Assembly: GCA_900074885.1 (NCBI GenBank)
Contig: FJUW01000023.1
Location: 124,001-188,000, forward strand
Source: Rhynchosporium graminicola
Taxonomy: Eukaryota > Ascomycota > Leotiomycetes > Helotiales > Ploettnerulaceae
Direction: 5' to 3'
DNA length: 64,000 nucleotides
A model generated the notes under the pieces. The model had not been told where the DNA came from. It saw only the letters and a program-made list of their open reading frames with translations, and searched no databases. Positions 46,817 through 58,495 of the stretch are shown here, piece by piece. Both the position numbers and the translations under genes were made by a program. The number at the start of each line of letters is the position of its first letter. The stretch's first letter is position 1.

Positions 46817-47584
46817 ATGCCTGAACTCGGTGCCTCGAATGTAAGAATCATAACCTCCTAAGGACTTTTTGTCTGTCTACAAAGCTCGTACTTACCAAAT
46901 GTATTTTAGGAACAGGATGTTGCTGCTTTGAAAGAGGCTTTCCAGCTCTTCGTAAGTGATACACCAAAAATATGGCTCTGAGATTTATTCACTATAAATA
47001 GGACAGCGATAACGATGGTATGAGAGGGCTTCTTTATCCTGATTCCACGGTGTAAGCTGCTAAAGATCACCAGGCGTAATCACCAAGGAAGAAATGTCTG
47101 CTGTGATGAATTCTCTCGGACTCAACCCAACCATGTCAGAAATTGAAGACATGATCAATGAAGTAGACCTCGATCAAACCGGAACTGTTGATTTGGAAGG
47201 TACATATCGCCGGTCTATTTTCCTCGATGTTCTTACTCTGGGCTCTGATTTTGACAAGCATTCTAGAGTTCATCAAAATGATGAGCATCAAGCACAAGCC
47301 CGCAAACGCCGACGACGAGATGCGCAGCGCCTTCAACGTCTTCGACAAAGACGGAAGCGGAAGCATCTCTGTCCAAGAACTCGGCCAGCTGATGAAGACT
47401 TTCGGAGAGAATCTCTCAGATGACGATCTCAAGGTTATGATTCAGGAAGTTGATAAAAATGGCGATGGATTGATCGATTGTAAGTAGCTAGTTCTCGCTA
47501 ACATGGGGAAGATATTCAGAGAAGGGTTCTGACTGACTCTTAATTTTAGATGAGGAGTTCGTTACTTTCTTCATGGAAAAGTGA
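46817..47584 (+). CDS. Calmodulin-like EF-hand protein
   Basis: Calcium sensor with four EF-hands, 151 residues. Six exons: 46817-46840, 46910-46951, 47002-47017, 47074-47199, 47267-47479 and 47550-47584. Loops are DSDNDGVITKEE (23-34), [12 protein letters not shown] (59-70), [12 protein letters not shown] (96-107) and [12 protein letters not shown] (132-143). Each has Asp at position 1 and Glu at 12, so all four should bind calcium. The sequence departs clearly from the highly conserved fungal calmodulin, which starts MADSLTEEQ, so this is a paralogue or calmodulin-like protein rather than CMD1 itself; target unknown. Exon 3 is only 16 nt. Confidence 0.88.
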
Positions 47585-48839
47585 TCATGGGCTGTTTTCG
47601 GCGATGGGGGTCAGCGGTTGTTGAACATGAGAGAGCGATATTGGGTCCATTAACAGGACCGAACTATTTGCATGGAGACACGGAACCAATTTAATGATTC
47701 CTGGGCATGCTTCAATACATGCTTCCTTTCTGCGTGTGAGCCACCAGAGCTGCTCACATCATTCAAGTGCCTTAGCGAACTCGTTACATACTTGAAAGAC
47801 ATAGATGAAGCGACCGGACCAGCGATCTGAAGACCCATCAGACACAGTGAAACCTAAAGAGTTTCCCACCCAGACGCAAGTAACAAACCTCATCTCGTGC
47901 TCATGGTCAGATTACCAGCCTTCGAAATCTCCAAGCAACCCGAACATGTCAGGCAGAATTCTTCCTTCCTATATTCACTCAATCAACCTCCCATCCGTGT
48001 TTATGATCGGCACACACATCCCCACGATTATTCCTACGCACCTGACAGAACCCCGGATACAAAGGGGTCTGGAATGTCTTGCCACGGTGATGTTCTTCGA
48101 CGGTAGCCCAGGAGCTTCGGCACAGATATAAAGCGTGTAACATTTGCAGTTTCCTGTCGATTGACTGGTGCGTCCCATGCAAAGGGTCGCACCAGTGAGT
48201 AGCCTTTCCTCAAGCAAGAGTAGGTGGCTACGAGTAGGGGATCGTTCCGGGGTCTGGTTTCGACGTGTTGGACTGTGGGCATGGTGGATACCAAATCGGA
48301 GAGGGCGAGTAGGATGCAGAGGGTAGTAAGGAGTTGCATATTTTTAACGACATTTGAATTGCTTTTTGTTTATTATGTGGATGTTGTGTATATCCGAAGT
48401 GTTGTGGTCGGTAGTATGGCTTGTTGATGTTTGAGAACGATTCGTGGCTTGAAAACAGGCTCTTCCTTCTATACCATATTAGTCTGCTAACATATTATTG
48501 CGAGGTCATGGAATAAGCCTTATGTGATTCATGAGCTAGGAAGAAGACTCTGTAATCATATTGGGAAGCAAAATCCTCCTTCTCTATGTCTAGTCACCAC
48601 TATGAGCCAGTGCTTACGCTCGCTTTTGTGCTCTGTTATTACTACTAGCGTAACGAATCGAAATCTTTTGAGCGTGGGTACTGTCAGCCGAGTTGATTAA
48701 GTTTGGGAGCGTGATTCACAACGGTTCATAGCAGAGATTCCTTCGCCCTTTCAGAATGATGTGTGTCCAGACTTAAATGAACGAGCTGGTTACTTGGGAT
48801 GATATGCATTGATAGTTCGGATCCCATATGACACATCTA
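47585..48839. other. Spacer between convergent genes, with one candidate frame
   Basis: 1.25 kb between the ends of the calmodulin-like gene and COG3. Only a possible small secreted protein (listed separately) is seen. Confidence 0.5.
48034..48339 (-). CDS. Possible small secreted protein
   Basis: An ATG opens 101 codons whose first 20 or so residues look like a signal peptide (MQLLTTLCILLALSDLVS). The remainder is polar with one Cys (TYSCLRKG) and an NVT site, and has no known domain. A second frame in the same stretch is more Cys-rich, so an intron or frame change near 48.2 kb is possible and the true C-terminus is uncertain. Confidence 0.35.
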   Translation of the reverse strand: MQLLTTLCILLALSDLVSTMPTVQHVETRPRNDPLLVATYSCLRKGYSLVRPFAWDAPVNRQETANVTRFISVPKLLGYRRRTSPWQDIPDPFVSGVLSGA

Positions 48840-51338
48840 CTACTCAGTATCCTCTGCCCTTATCATCTTCATCAAGGCAGCCCTCGTCGTATCATCATCA
48901 AAAGCCTTATTTAGCAAAATTTCTAACTCTCTAGCAACCACCTCCCTCTTTTTCACATCTTTCTCCGCCAGTTTCGCCTGCCACGTCTTCGTAAAAGCGG
49001 TAATCTGCTGAACAAGCACCTTTTCCAATTCCTTCCTCGCATCCAAAACACGGTCCACAACTGCAGGAAGCAGATTACCTCTCACAAGCGGTGTAATGTA
49101 AGCGAGAGGGTTGAATAGCTGCTTACGGTCTTGTAGTTCCTGGATCGTGTCCCAGATTGGAGAAAAATCAAATTCGGCTGACTGTCGGACGACATCGGGG
49201 ATTTCTTGAGTCATGAATAAGTTCTCAATGAACATTAGGTTCCGAATGAGGAATAGTTGAGCGTCCATCATGGTAGATGTACGTTTGATGATCGTGGCTG
49301 CTTTTTGGAGGGATTCGGTGACTTGATGGACGATCTCATAGAGGACATCGCTTGTTCGCTGGAGGAGTTAGTACCTCTAATAGCGCAAACGGGCATAAGG
49401 TGCTTACCGGTCTCTCGTAGAATCCCTCGTTGTACATGACGAGCAGCTTGACAACAGTCTTCACCGTAGGATAAGAATTTGACACTAAAGGAGCATGACT
49501 ACCATGAACCTGAACTTTTCCATCAACGTCTGGACCACTTCCCAACTTAGCTGTCTCATTCGTGATGATCTTTGCTTTTGCTGTAGTCTTGAGATCTTCT
49601 TGGGCTGGTTTGAAGAGTTCAATCTCTGTAGCTGCTTTGAGGAAAAGACTGTCCAACGACTTCCAAAGATACTTGTTCAGCAATGCCTGCGCAATCGACC
49701 TTCGGCTGTCTACTGGTTGGTCATTGTCGAAGTCTTCCTCGTTGGATACCATGTACATGGTTTCTAACCAGTTGACCAGCCCACATATCCGTTGTAGATC
49801 CCCATTGCTTAGATATGGCAATAAAAATGTGTGAAGCGTCTCAAGGTGTGAGAGAATGTTATTCTCCAGGCGACCGGCATATTCGCTGCTTTTCGTATAT
49901 GCTTCAAGAGGCTGATAATCAGCCAAAAGAGGGCCGCCTTGAAAGAACTGTGTTACTAGCTTTTGCTCATTATAACAGATATCCAGAACATGCTGAGTAC
50001 AGACACGAGCAAATGATTCGAAATCGGTGTCTGGTTTCTCTTTATCTGCAAACCTTCGGAGATTCTTCAATACTAAAGTTCCAACTGGCTCACGGCTTTT
50101 GAGGAAAGCATCGATAAGCTGATTGTATAGCTCATGATACTGGTGAGCATAGGGTCTGGAGGCTTTATCGTCACCCTTCTGCCCAAAAGCGAATTCCGCA
50201 CTCTTCAAAAGTTTCTGGATGGGTGTCCCGAGAATCTCGTAAACCGTTTCATACTTCCCATAGAGCAGAATATACTCTGCAGTTTCGGTGTGCTCTTTCG
50301 CCTTGAGTTCTATGGATACATCCTCCGACACATCACGGAGAGCAGATGAGAAAGCAGTTTGTACTAAATTGAGCGCTCGTTCTAGTAGTGTTGAGTATCG
50401 AGTCTTGTATACTGTTGAATCTCGGTAGTTTGGCTGTAAGAGTCAGCACAGATCATCAAGTCTGAGTTTGAATCAGGACATAGGATAATGAGGTAGCTTT
50501 TAACTCACATGCTGAACCATGAAGTCTATGCAAGTGTTCAAATTCAAGAGCATATCCAGGAAATCATCATTTCTCACGAGTCTGCCAGAACCAGGAGCGT
50601 TGAGACGCCGAGTAAGCGGTTCCAAGTAAGCATAGTATTGCAAGTCCGTTCCGACTTCATCTGCCAGATCACGAAGCCGTTTCTGCTCATCCAGTAGGTC
50701 TTCACATTGGGCTTGGAAAGTCGTTGTCTCTGATTCGACGGCCTTGAACGATTCGGACAAAGAGGCAAGTAGATCTAAAGCAGCTGATGTATCGTTGATC
50801 AGAGTATCAAGATGTCGCTCTGAAATAACGAGCTGATCTCTATATAGTCTGGGGAAAATGTTAGTAACACCATAAAATGCTACTGTTGCATGTAGAGGAA
50901 ACTTGCCTATACTGCTCTTGGCTCTCGTCGAGAAGCTCGTCTTCGAAATGTTCGTATCTACCATTAACTGAATCGATTTCGTGAGAAATTTCACATCCTT
51001 CCAAAACATCTTTTGGCTTCACTGTCTCCTTGCCAAGATATGATGCTGCGGCATCATAGAAGTCACTGTAGGATTTGGCTCTCCGGATAAGAGTTGCTGT
51101 TGGGGGTCCCTTGAGACCTGTGGGTTCCTCGTACAACTCCAAGATAGGAGCCTGGGTACTGGCAATGTGATCGCTTCCCTTGGAGCTTATTAGCGATGTC
51201 TCTGTTGGGTGTAGGCCTGCTGACATTCGGTTGTTTCAACAAGGATTCTCTTCGCCGATGGTTTGATGATTGAGAGGCTGGCTCGTCATTTTTGGGGTTT
51301 GAGTCTGGCACATATGTGTACCAGGAGTCTTCGTACAT
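48840..51338 (-). CDS. COG3: Conserved oligomeric Golgi complex subunit 3
   Basis: Tethering-complex subunit for retrograde traffic within the Golgi (yeast Sec34). Five exons (51225-51338, 50907-51151, 50509-50848, 49408-50433, 48840-49358) give 747 residues. The start MYEDSWYTYVPDS and RRRESLLKQPN resemble fungal COG3 N-termini. The N-terminal Sec34 domain includes QSYSDF-like AKSYSDFYDAA, LYRDQLVISERHLDTLINDT and LQYYAYLEPLTRRLN. The long helical C-terminal part follows. The intron at 50849-50906 has a GC donor (AG|GCAAGT). Intron 1 (73 bp, donor GTCAGC) is less certain; without it the start cannot join the body in frame. It is divergent from the FMP25-like gene, starts 295 bp apart. Confidence 0.88.
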
Positions 51339-51633
51339 TTTGAGCTTTTATTTCCGCGATGTTTACTTGGACGATGTACACGAGGACGAGGCTGGTGAGA
51401 ACACGCTTCAGTCGTTGCGAGCAGGGCTGCTCGCTCGGACCACAGAGCGATCGCAGCGGCATGAAATGCCGGCGTCATGGACAGACGAGGCTGAACAGTT
51501 ATCCATACTCCATATACCTCTTAACGTCCCAACAGCGTACAATAACACCGAATACAGCAGGAATACAAGTGGAGGTCCGCGGAAGTCAATGGAATAAAAC
51601 AGCAAGCCCTTTCAAGAAAAAAGGACCGTCAAA

Positions 51634-53385
51634 ATGATGCCATCTAGAGTTAACTCTACACGTTTCTCACTTGCACAACGGGTTAGCAAATTGCCTCGAA
51701 GTGCCGCTCAACGAAGATGTTTCCGGGGCCAAAACCAGTCTAGAGTCGCCGTTGCGAGTAGAAACTCAGGATCTCGAAAAGCAGGACTCTTCTTCTCAAT
51801 CGTAGTTGGAGGCGGTATCCTCTACTCTTGCGGTTATCCAAGGACTCTTCACGCAGAGGAAATACCGGGCCCTGCAGAAGTCAAGTTTGAACAACCACGA
51901 AAGAAGGCAACTTCACGGGAAGAGAATCGAGATTTGATCAGTTCTCAACATCTTCAAGTTAAGAAGAGTTGGGAGAACCCCGGTGTCTATGCTTGGGGCT
52001 CGAATAGTGGCAGAGTAGTAGCACCAGATTCAGACGAACCCAGTATCAAGGCCCCTCGACGGATACCATATTTCGACGGAAAGCTTATCAGGGACATCAA
52101 ATTAGACAGTAATTTTGGGGCTGCAATTGCTGAGAACGGAGATCTTCTTCAATGGGGTGCGGGATTTTCGAAAACAACAACAAACCCTACACCAACCCTC
52201 GTAGGCAAGGATCTTGTGAAGTTGACCATTTCCCGGGATCGAATCGTAGCCCTTTCATCCAACGGAACAGTATACTCCATTTCGGCAAGCCAGAAAGATC
52301 AGCTGGCCGGAGAAAAAGCTCTAGAAAGTTCTTGGTTTCCATTTTGGAACAGCCGATCCAATATCAGTTACCGGACAATTTCATTAAAAGATCTATCATG
52401 GGGCGAACGAATATCAGATATCAGCACTGGACTTGAGCACAGCCTGATTCTTACTACTAAGGGTCGTTTGTTTTCTGCAGCAACTGCGACTGAGGATTTT
52501 CCCTCCAAAGGTCAGCTTGGGATTCCTGGATTGACCTGGGCGACGAGACCTGAGGGCTCAGTCGATCAACCGCACGAGATCAGCACCTTAAAGGGGTTTG
52601 AGATTGCCAAAATTGCAGCTGGAAATTTCCACTCTTTGGCAGCTGACAGAGCTGGACGGGTCTTCGCCTTCGGAGATAACTCTGTTGGCCAGTTAGGCTT
52701 CGACCCATCCGCCGAGTCGCCAGTGATAGATGCTCCATCGCTTCTCCCTATTGACAAGCTTTACAAAGGCACATTTTCAGTACCTAAAGTAACGAACATA
52801 GCTGCAGGAGGAGTGAACAGCTTCTTCACTATTGATGCTACCAGAATTGCTGGCCAAGGAGAAGAAGATCCTCGTGGCCTCGGAAGAGTGACAGCCGACA
52901 CCTGGGCATGTGGGCAAGGAATTTTTGGAGGTTTGGGCAATGGAAGATGGACACACGTGCAAGGAACCCCCACAAAGATTAAAGCTCTGTCCGGGCTTTT
53001 CGAATACGATGAGATTACCAGCACTGTCGTTCCCATTCGACTTGCCTCCCTTTCAGTCGGTGCTACACACATGTCCGCAGTTATGGACAACATCACACAC
53101 TTGAAAGCAAGCAAGCACAGCTCAGAAAATGACACGAATTGGGGCGCGGACGTGCTCTGGTGGGGTGGAAATGAATTCTATCAAGTTGGGACTGGAAAAA
53201 GGAATAATGTGAGCAATCCTGTTTATATTGCACCTCTGGATGCCGATCAGGAGAGGGGAAGGAGAGAAGAGCATAGATTTCAAATTACGCCGAGGACGAA
53301 TATCAGGTTCGGTGGGCGGAATGTTAGCGTGGAGCAGAGGATAGAGTGTGGTCGCGGAGTGACAGCTGTGTATTCTGGCACATGA
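51634..53385 (+). CDS. FMP25: RCC1-repeat mitochondrial protein (FMP25-like)
   Basis: Single-exon protein of about 583 residues. Two adjacent ATGs open it; the N-terminus is basic and Ser/Arg-rich, a likely mitochondrial presequence, followed by a membrane span at about 50-69 (AGLFFSIVVGGGILYSCGYP). From about residue 115 it has RCC1-type beta-propeller repeats, for example GVYAWGSNSGRV, GDLLQWGAG, IAAGNFHSLAADRAGRVFAF with GDNSVGQLG, and a last VLWWGGNEFYQVGTGKR. Yeast Fmp25 has this layout and is linked to complex III assembly. The match is by architecture. Confidence 0.8.
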   Translation: MMPSRVNSTRFSLAQRVSKLPRSAAQRRCFRGQNQSRVAVASRNSGSRKAGLFFSIVVGGGILYSCGYPRTLHAEEIPGPAEVKFEQPRKKATSREENRDLISSQHLQVKKSWENPGVYAWGSNSGRVVAPDSDEPSIKAPRRIPYFDGKLIRDIKLDSNFGAAIAENGDLLQWGAGFSKTTTNPTPTLVGKDLVKLTISRDRIVALSSNGTVYSISASQKDQLAGEKALESSWFPFWNSRSNISYRTISLKDLSWGERISDISTGLEHSLILTTKGRLFSAATATEDFPSKGQLGIPGLTWATRPEGSVDQPHEISTLKGFEIAKIAAGNFHSLAADRAGRVFAFGDNSVGQLGFDPSAESPVIDAPSLLPIDKLYKGTFSVPKVTNIAAGGVNSFFTIDATRIAGQGEEDPRGLGRVTADTWACGQGIFGGLGNGRWTHVQGTPTKIKALSGLFEYDEITSTVVPIRLASLSVGATHMSAVMDNITHLKASKHSSENDTNWGADVLWWGGNEFYQVGTGKRNNVSNPVYIAPLDADQERGRREEHRFQITPRTNIRFGGRNVSVEQRIECGRGVTAVYSGT

Positions 53386-54135
53386 CGCTCTGATAAACTA
53401 TTCTGTACTTATTTTATGGGACCTAGTGGAGCGGGCTCTTAGGCCATGTATTGTACTCCTCTAAGGATTTGCGTAGTTCAGTTTTATGGCTTGAACCGAA
53501 TGCACACTACTCCTTCAAGTATATCCGGGTTCATGACTCTCGAAAACGTCTCTTCTCCCTCTTTACTCAAAGACGTGTCGGTAATTTTTCTCTGTCGTCA
53601 CAGTAGATAACAGGAAGTCAATCTTAGCAGCAACATGTCGCCGTAGTTCCCACGTGAGCAGAAGAGCTCAGCAGCGAAGCTACTGGTATGGTAGCAAGGT
53701 AACAGAAATCATAACCACAGCCAAGCATACTCCACAAGGGTAGCTGTCACAGCTGACTTTCCATTCGTTTCTAGACTATGCTTGAAACTCTCCGTACATG
53801 CATACAGGATCTCAAGGAGCATGCAAAATAATTCGCCATGAACTAGCAAATCGTCGCATGCAAAACGAGCTCCGACGAGGAGCTAAAATACAAGAACGCC
53901 CCAAATATTCCGCTCAAATGACATGCGTCCTCTCAAACCTTCGGAACGGAAATGCTCACGTCTTAAGCTCTCGAAAACAACGCCTTCTCCGATCGATCAA
54001 GATTATCCCAATATTTCTACAGTAATATACAACCCTGGGTATCGGAAACAAACCACCGCATCCATCCATCCATACGTAATCGAGCATTCATACTGACTCA
54101 AGGGGTTTCTGCCCACTCTGATAGCTGCCCATTTG
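53386..54135. other. Spacer between convergent genes
   Basis: 3' flanks only; no gene seen. Confidence 0.6.
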
Positions 54136-56167
54136 CTACATAAAAGAAGAAAGAACATCATTTAGCTTTTGCTTCTTGTTCTGCATGAACTTTGCGGGAT
54201 GCTTTCCGAAATATGCGAGGGAACTTCGTCTTGATTTTGTGGGCTCTGGAAGCTGCTCTACCTCGTCTTTGAAAACCGGAACTGTGATCGGGGAATGAGC
54301 TCGCTCCGGTGTCATCGAGCCTTCCTTGTCTGCTTTCTTTCCCCTTTCTTTGAACATTGTAAAGGGGGAAGCACTTCGCCGCGGACTCATAGATAGTTCC
54401 TTGTTTGCCGTTTGCCCCTCATCTCTGAACCTCGCAAAAGGAGAACCGCTTCGCTTTGACTTCGTAGAATTCCTCTTCTCTCCCTTGTTCGCCTCGTTGT
54501 CAACCACTTCCAGTACCCCGGAAGTGTTTGCCTCAGAATCCGAACTTGGCGTTTTGATCCTGTAAAAAGTGATGTTCCTCGGATCAGGTCGACCTCTTGG
54601 CATATAGTTCGGGAATTGGAACATCTCCTCGCCAGGCCTATCTAAGGTTTTCGTATTCTCGCTACGGTAACGGGACGCAGAGGAAGAAGACTCAGTGTAA
54701 GCGTTTCCGTAGAAAGATTTGATCGGATTGTTAGGAAGTAATGGGTTGAGAGGCTCATTTTGACGACCGAGATGTAGACAGGCCATGGGTACGGTGCTGA
54801 CGAGTTGCTCGTTGACGACGCCTGCATCGCTAACAGAGACGCCTGCTCGTCGGAGGTCACGATCGCTTCGAAGCTCGCCGATACGTGAGAAGATGGTGTA
54901 GGGGATGAACTCCCAGGTCTCGTAGAGTTGGGCTATATGCGATCGATTATGGTGGATGTTCCGGCGGATCTTCTCGGAACTTGATGATGTGCTTGGTCTT
55001 TCTATGAAGTTGCCATCCTTTTCCCATACGGTCCATTCTGGGTGGAGTTCAAGACCTGGCCTTGGTGTCGGGAGGCGGGAGTTGGTGAGGAATCCTGCTA
55101 CTTCTGATCGTGGGATGCGAATCACTTTGTCGTGATCGGCTAGCTGGCGAGATGCAGCTCTACGGATCGGCTTGGGCTTTTCATCGATGGTGGCTCGCAT
55201 GAGAACTACTCTTTCGACACACATAGCATCGAAGAAGCTCAGTACACCAACATCGAGAGTCGACTTCCATCCAAGCGTACGGCCTATAGCTCGTGATCCT
55301 GTGTTGAAGGTGCAACCTCGAACATCGAATAGAGCCAATGCAGGGAAGCTGTTCAGGTATCGAAGGGATACCTCAGTCACTTCCTTGTGGTTCCACAGTT
55401 TGAGGATTCGGAGCACGGGAAATGCACCATCGTCTATGGTGGCCTGATGCCAGGCTCTTATGAGACGATCAGTGACACTACTTTGGTGTTTATCTCTGAA
55501 GTTGTGCACGACTTCGAGAATGCCTAGGTTCTTGACGCTCGCTAATCTGACAAGCTCAGGGACGGAGAAGTTGACAGTGATGTTGAGGTAAGTGAGGAAC
55601 TCGAAAGTGGGGGATATCAGAGGTGCTGTGTAGGTTTGAAGACCAAGACGGGGTGCCCCAACATACTCACTGAATCTGAGGACATTCAAGGGTATGTCAT
55701 CTTCCTCTCGGAGTACGTTTGAGAATATTTTCCAGACACTGAGTGGTACATAATATCTAATACCGTCAGCGGAGGGCTCGTGGCTGAAAGATGTAGCAAT
55801 AAAAGTTGACTCACCTCTCGTTTGCCAGTTCCCAAATTGCAATAATAGCTCCTCTGGGTAAGCGGCTGATACCGTCAAAGTCGAGTTCCATCAAGTTTTC
55901 CACAGCGACACCTACTGCAGTACATCGCAGAGTTCGAGAACCTTTTGCGGGCCGAGGATTGGCTAGGGTGGACTTGGTAGTGATGTACCGAGGACGAGCC
56001 CAGTCCAGCTCTTCCAAACGCTGGGAGGAAATAGTGCCCTCGGTATACATCAGACCTGAATGAATATCAAACTTGTAGTCGCCACTGGCTGGCAAAGGGG
56101 CTCGATCGTGGCTCTGGGTGGCCCTGCCCAGCAGAAGCCGCCTGTTCCTAGAAAGAGGCCACTTCAT
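54136..56167 (-). CDS. Uncharacterised protein with LRR-like region and C-terminal repeats
   Basis: Two exons (55815-56167 and 54136-55756) give 657 residues. The start MKWPLSRNRRLLLG is the first ATG in frame. The first 330 residues alternate strand-like Leu-rich segments (LMELDFDGISRLPRGAIIAI, FLTYLNITVNFSVPELVRLA, FPVLRILKLW, FPALALFDVRGC), like the LRR part of fungal F-box proteins, but I see no F-box. The C-terminal 150 residues are Ser/Lys-rich and hold three related units around SGSPFARF, SASPFTMF and AHSPITVP, each with a basic-acidic context and an SP site. The end is basic (KFMQNKKQKLNDV). No function can be given. Confidence 0.75.
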
Positions 56168-56810
56168 TGTGAGCTCGAAGGGTGATAATAGGCAGGTCTG
56201 GCGAATGATGTTCCTACGTCTTCGAGAGCGAAAAGTGCTCAATCAAACGCACTCAAATGCGCGGAGCTCAAATGTTATGAGTTGATGTGTGCATTTTCGG
56301 AATTTCATGAATTCGAAATGCAAAGTTCGAAACTTCGAATCTTACGAATTCAGGCAGAATCGCGTTCGAAGATTATTTACTTCCAGCTCGAGTTCAGCTT
56401 TCGAGACGACGCGTTGCTTATCATGAGATTAGATAAGATCAACAACAAAATGCCGAGCAAGCGAGATCTGGTAGCGGCACGGCATCGGGGAGGCGTCAAG
56501 TTGAAGTGCATGCTACATATGCGGTTTTGAATGGAGATTCTATGATTATGGATACAGTGTGATCTTCCAAGCTGTGTCCCTGTTTCTTTTATCATGAATA
56601 CAGCATCACACGATCTGAAGCAAAGTCAAGGAGTATTTTGAGCACTTATTTGAGAGTATTTGAGTTCGAGATACTTAGCGCCGATTTAAGCTTTCGCTCG
56701 ATGAGCCAAAGAGCCAGTCTTACTACTACAACTACTTCATTCGAGATTCCCCCACCAGGTAGCCAAAGATGATCGAAAAGTTCCAGGAGTGAGCAGGCTC
56801 TTTATTGACC
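56168..56810. other. Spacer between divergent genes
   Basis: Promoters of the LRR-like gene and the J-domain gene. Several short direct copies of TTCGAA/TTCGAAT occur at 56.3 kb. No gene seen. Confidence 0.55.
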
Positions 56811-57797
56811 ATGTTTAAGAAATCCAGCATCCTACTATCATGCAATAATCTGCATTCTCTTCACGGCTCACACGCTTCAACGACGTCATCACTCCATCCC
56901 CCGCCCTCCCAGATTCCTAGACGGAAACAACAATGCCGTGCTTATGCAATGGTCTCCGATGGCCATAGCCGTCACGATCATGGAAAGCTTCGCTGGCCAG
57001 AGAAAACATCTGCGAACACAATCCCTACACCATACCAGATCTTCGATCAGAGGAAGGGCTCTCCGTATTCCAAGCGGAGGTTCTACGAGCTCGTCAAGCT
57101 ATACCATCCTGATCGTCACGACCATATCATAGCAAGCAATGGGCTTTCATATGCTACAAAGCTGGAGAGATACAGACTTGTGGTTGCTGCCAACGATATT
57201 CTATCGGATCCAATAAAGCGAAGTGCATACGACTGTTACGGAGCGGGATGGAATGGTGCACCGGATGTCAAGAAGCCCCGGGATGCCTCAGATCCAGCAT
57301 CTTCATGGGGTGGCTCTAATGCTTGGGGATGGGGCGGCGGTACTGAAGGACCAAGTCAGAATGCTACATGGGAAGACTGGGAGCGTTGGTATCAGAGGGA
57401 CGCAAAAGGACCACAAGAGCCGCGATATGTTTCGAACAGCGCTTTTGTAGGCTTGATTGTAGCATTTGCTTTCATTGGAGGCATTGGACAGGTTACGCGG
57501 GCAGGGACTTATGGGGTGAGCTTTGTAGAGCAGAGGGACGCCTTGCATAACAATATTTCCAAGGATCTCATTCGACGGAGGAAAGAAACTACAACTGCAT
57601 ATGGGAGTAGAGAGGAACGAATCGTCAGTTTCTTGAGGCAGAGGGATCCAGTAGGGTATGGTGTTGTTGATCCAAAGGAGATGAGTTACAGGAAGCTACT
57701 ACCACCGCCTGAGATATGCTCGAGTGATGACATCAAGCAGAGCCAGATGGATGTCTACCAGCAAAAGAGCAAGTCCGAAGAAGATAAGAATGGATAG
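56811..57797 (+). CDS. Mitochondrial J-domain protein with a membrane span
   Basis: DnaJ-type co-chaperone, 328 residues, one exon. The N-terminus is basic and hydroxylated without acidic residues, a likely mitochondrial presequence. The J-domain covers about 74-140: TPYQIFDQRKGSPYSKRRFY, LVKLYHPDRHDH with the essential HPD at 99-101, then ANDILSDPIKRSAYDCYG. A Gly/Trp-rich linker (WGGSNAWGWGGG) follows. One membrane span lies near 215-235 (SAFVGLIVAFAFIGGIGQV). The charged C-terminal part resembles other fungal mitochondrial J proteins of unknown client. HPD suggests it can stimulate an Hsp70. Confidence 0.82.
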   Translation: MFKKSSILLSCNNLHSLHGSHASTTSSLHPPPSQIPRRKQQCRAYAMVSDGHSRHDHGKLRWPEKTSANTIPTPYQIFDQRKGSPYSKRRFYELVKLYHPDRHDHIIASNGLSYATKLERYRLVVAANDILSDPIKRSAYDCYGAGWNGAPDVKKPRDASDPASSWGGSNAWGWGGGTEGPSQNATWEDWERWYQRDAKGPQEPRYVSNSAFVGLIVAFAFIGGIGQVTRAGTYGVSFVEQRDALHNNISKDLIRRRKETTTAYGSREERIVSFLRQRDPVGYGVVDPKEMSYRKLLPPPEICSSDDIKQSQMDVYQQKSKSEEDKNG

Positions 57798-58495
57798 TTG
57801 GATTACGTGTCAGGGAAGATTTCGAATTGCACTTCTTAGAGTGACTTGGTGTGCCTTTGAGCACTATCATACCGGGATCAAGCATTCCGAGAGAGGAGCC
57901 CAGGACTGAGACCCCTTTCAAGACAGTAATCAAGGGTCTCAGCTGGGCAGACATTAACAGCTGCCATGCTGGCAGTTTACTGCTGCAACCAGAGATGGGT
58001 TGGTTGGATAACAGATGGCCAAAATAAGTTGTCTTGTTTAGTGGTCTAAAGTTGATGACTAGAATCGATAAAAAAGTTGCATATTACTAGCTCTTCAATT
58101 GAGAAATCAGTAGCAAATTATAAAGTGATTCGGCTATAGACATGTTTAGAATGATGTTGACGCGTTTTCATTCCACTTATACAGATACTCAGCCCCGTAA
58201 TTGGTAATTGGAGTTGAAACTGATCTATCTTCCTAAGCCTCTTTGCCGAGTTTCTAAACTTGTTCCCGAGGTTTTCAATAGAAATGCATCGCCACAATCA
58301 CAATTGCTTCTGTTGAATCGCAAACCCATCTCATTCAGAGTCATAATTAACACAAAGTCATCGTGGCTTCCACCAAACGACTCGTTCTTCTCACCGCATC
58401 TGTGGTTGCTGTGTTCATCAGTCTTCTCATCGCCCACTTCCAACTTTTTGGACCTGCAATCAGTACCATCTTGAGCACCAACGTCAAGGAAGACA
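57798..58495. other. Upstream region of the chitinase gene
   Basis: No complete gene. A frame without an ATG (58362-58507) encodes a hydrophobic stretch like a signal anchor just before, but out of frame with, the chitinase start. Confidence 0.5.
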
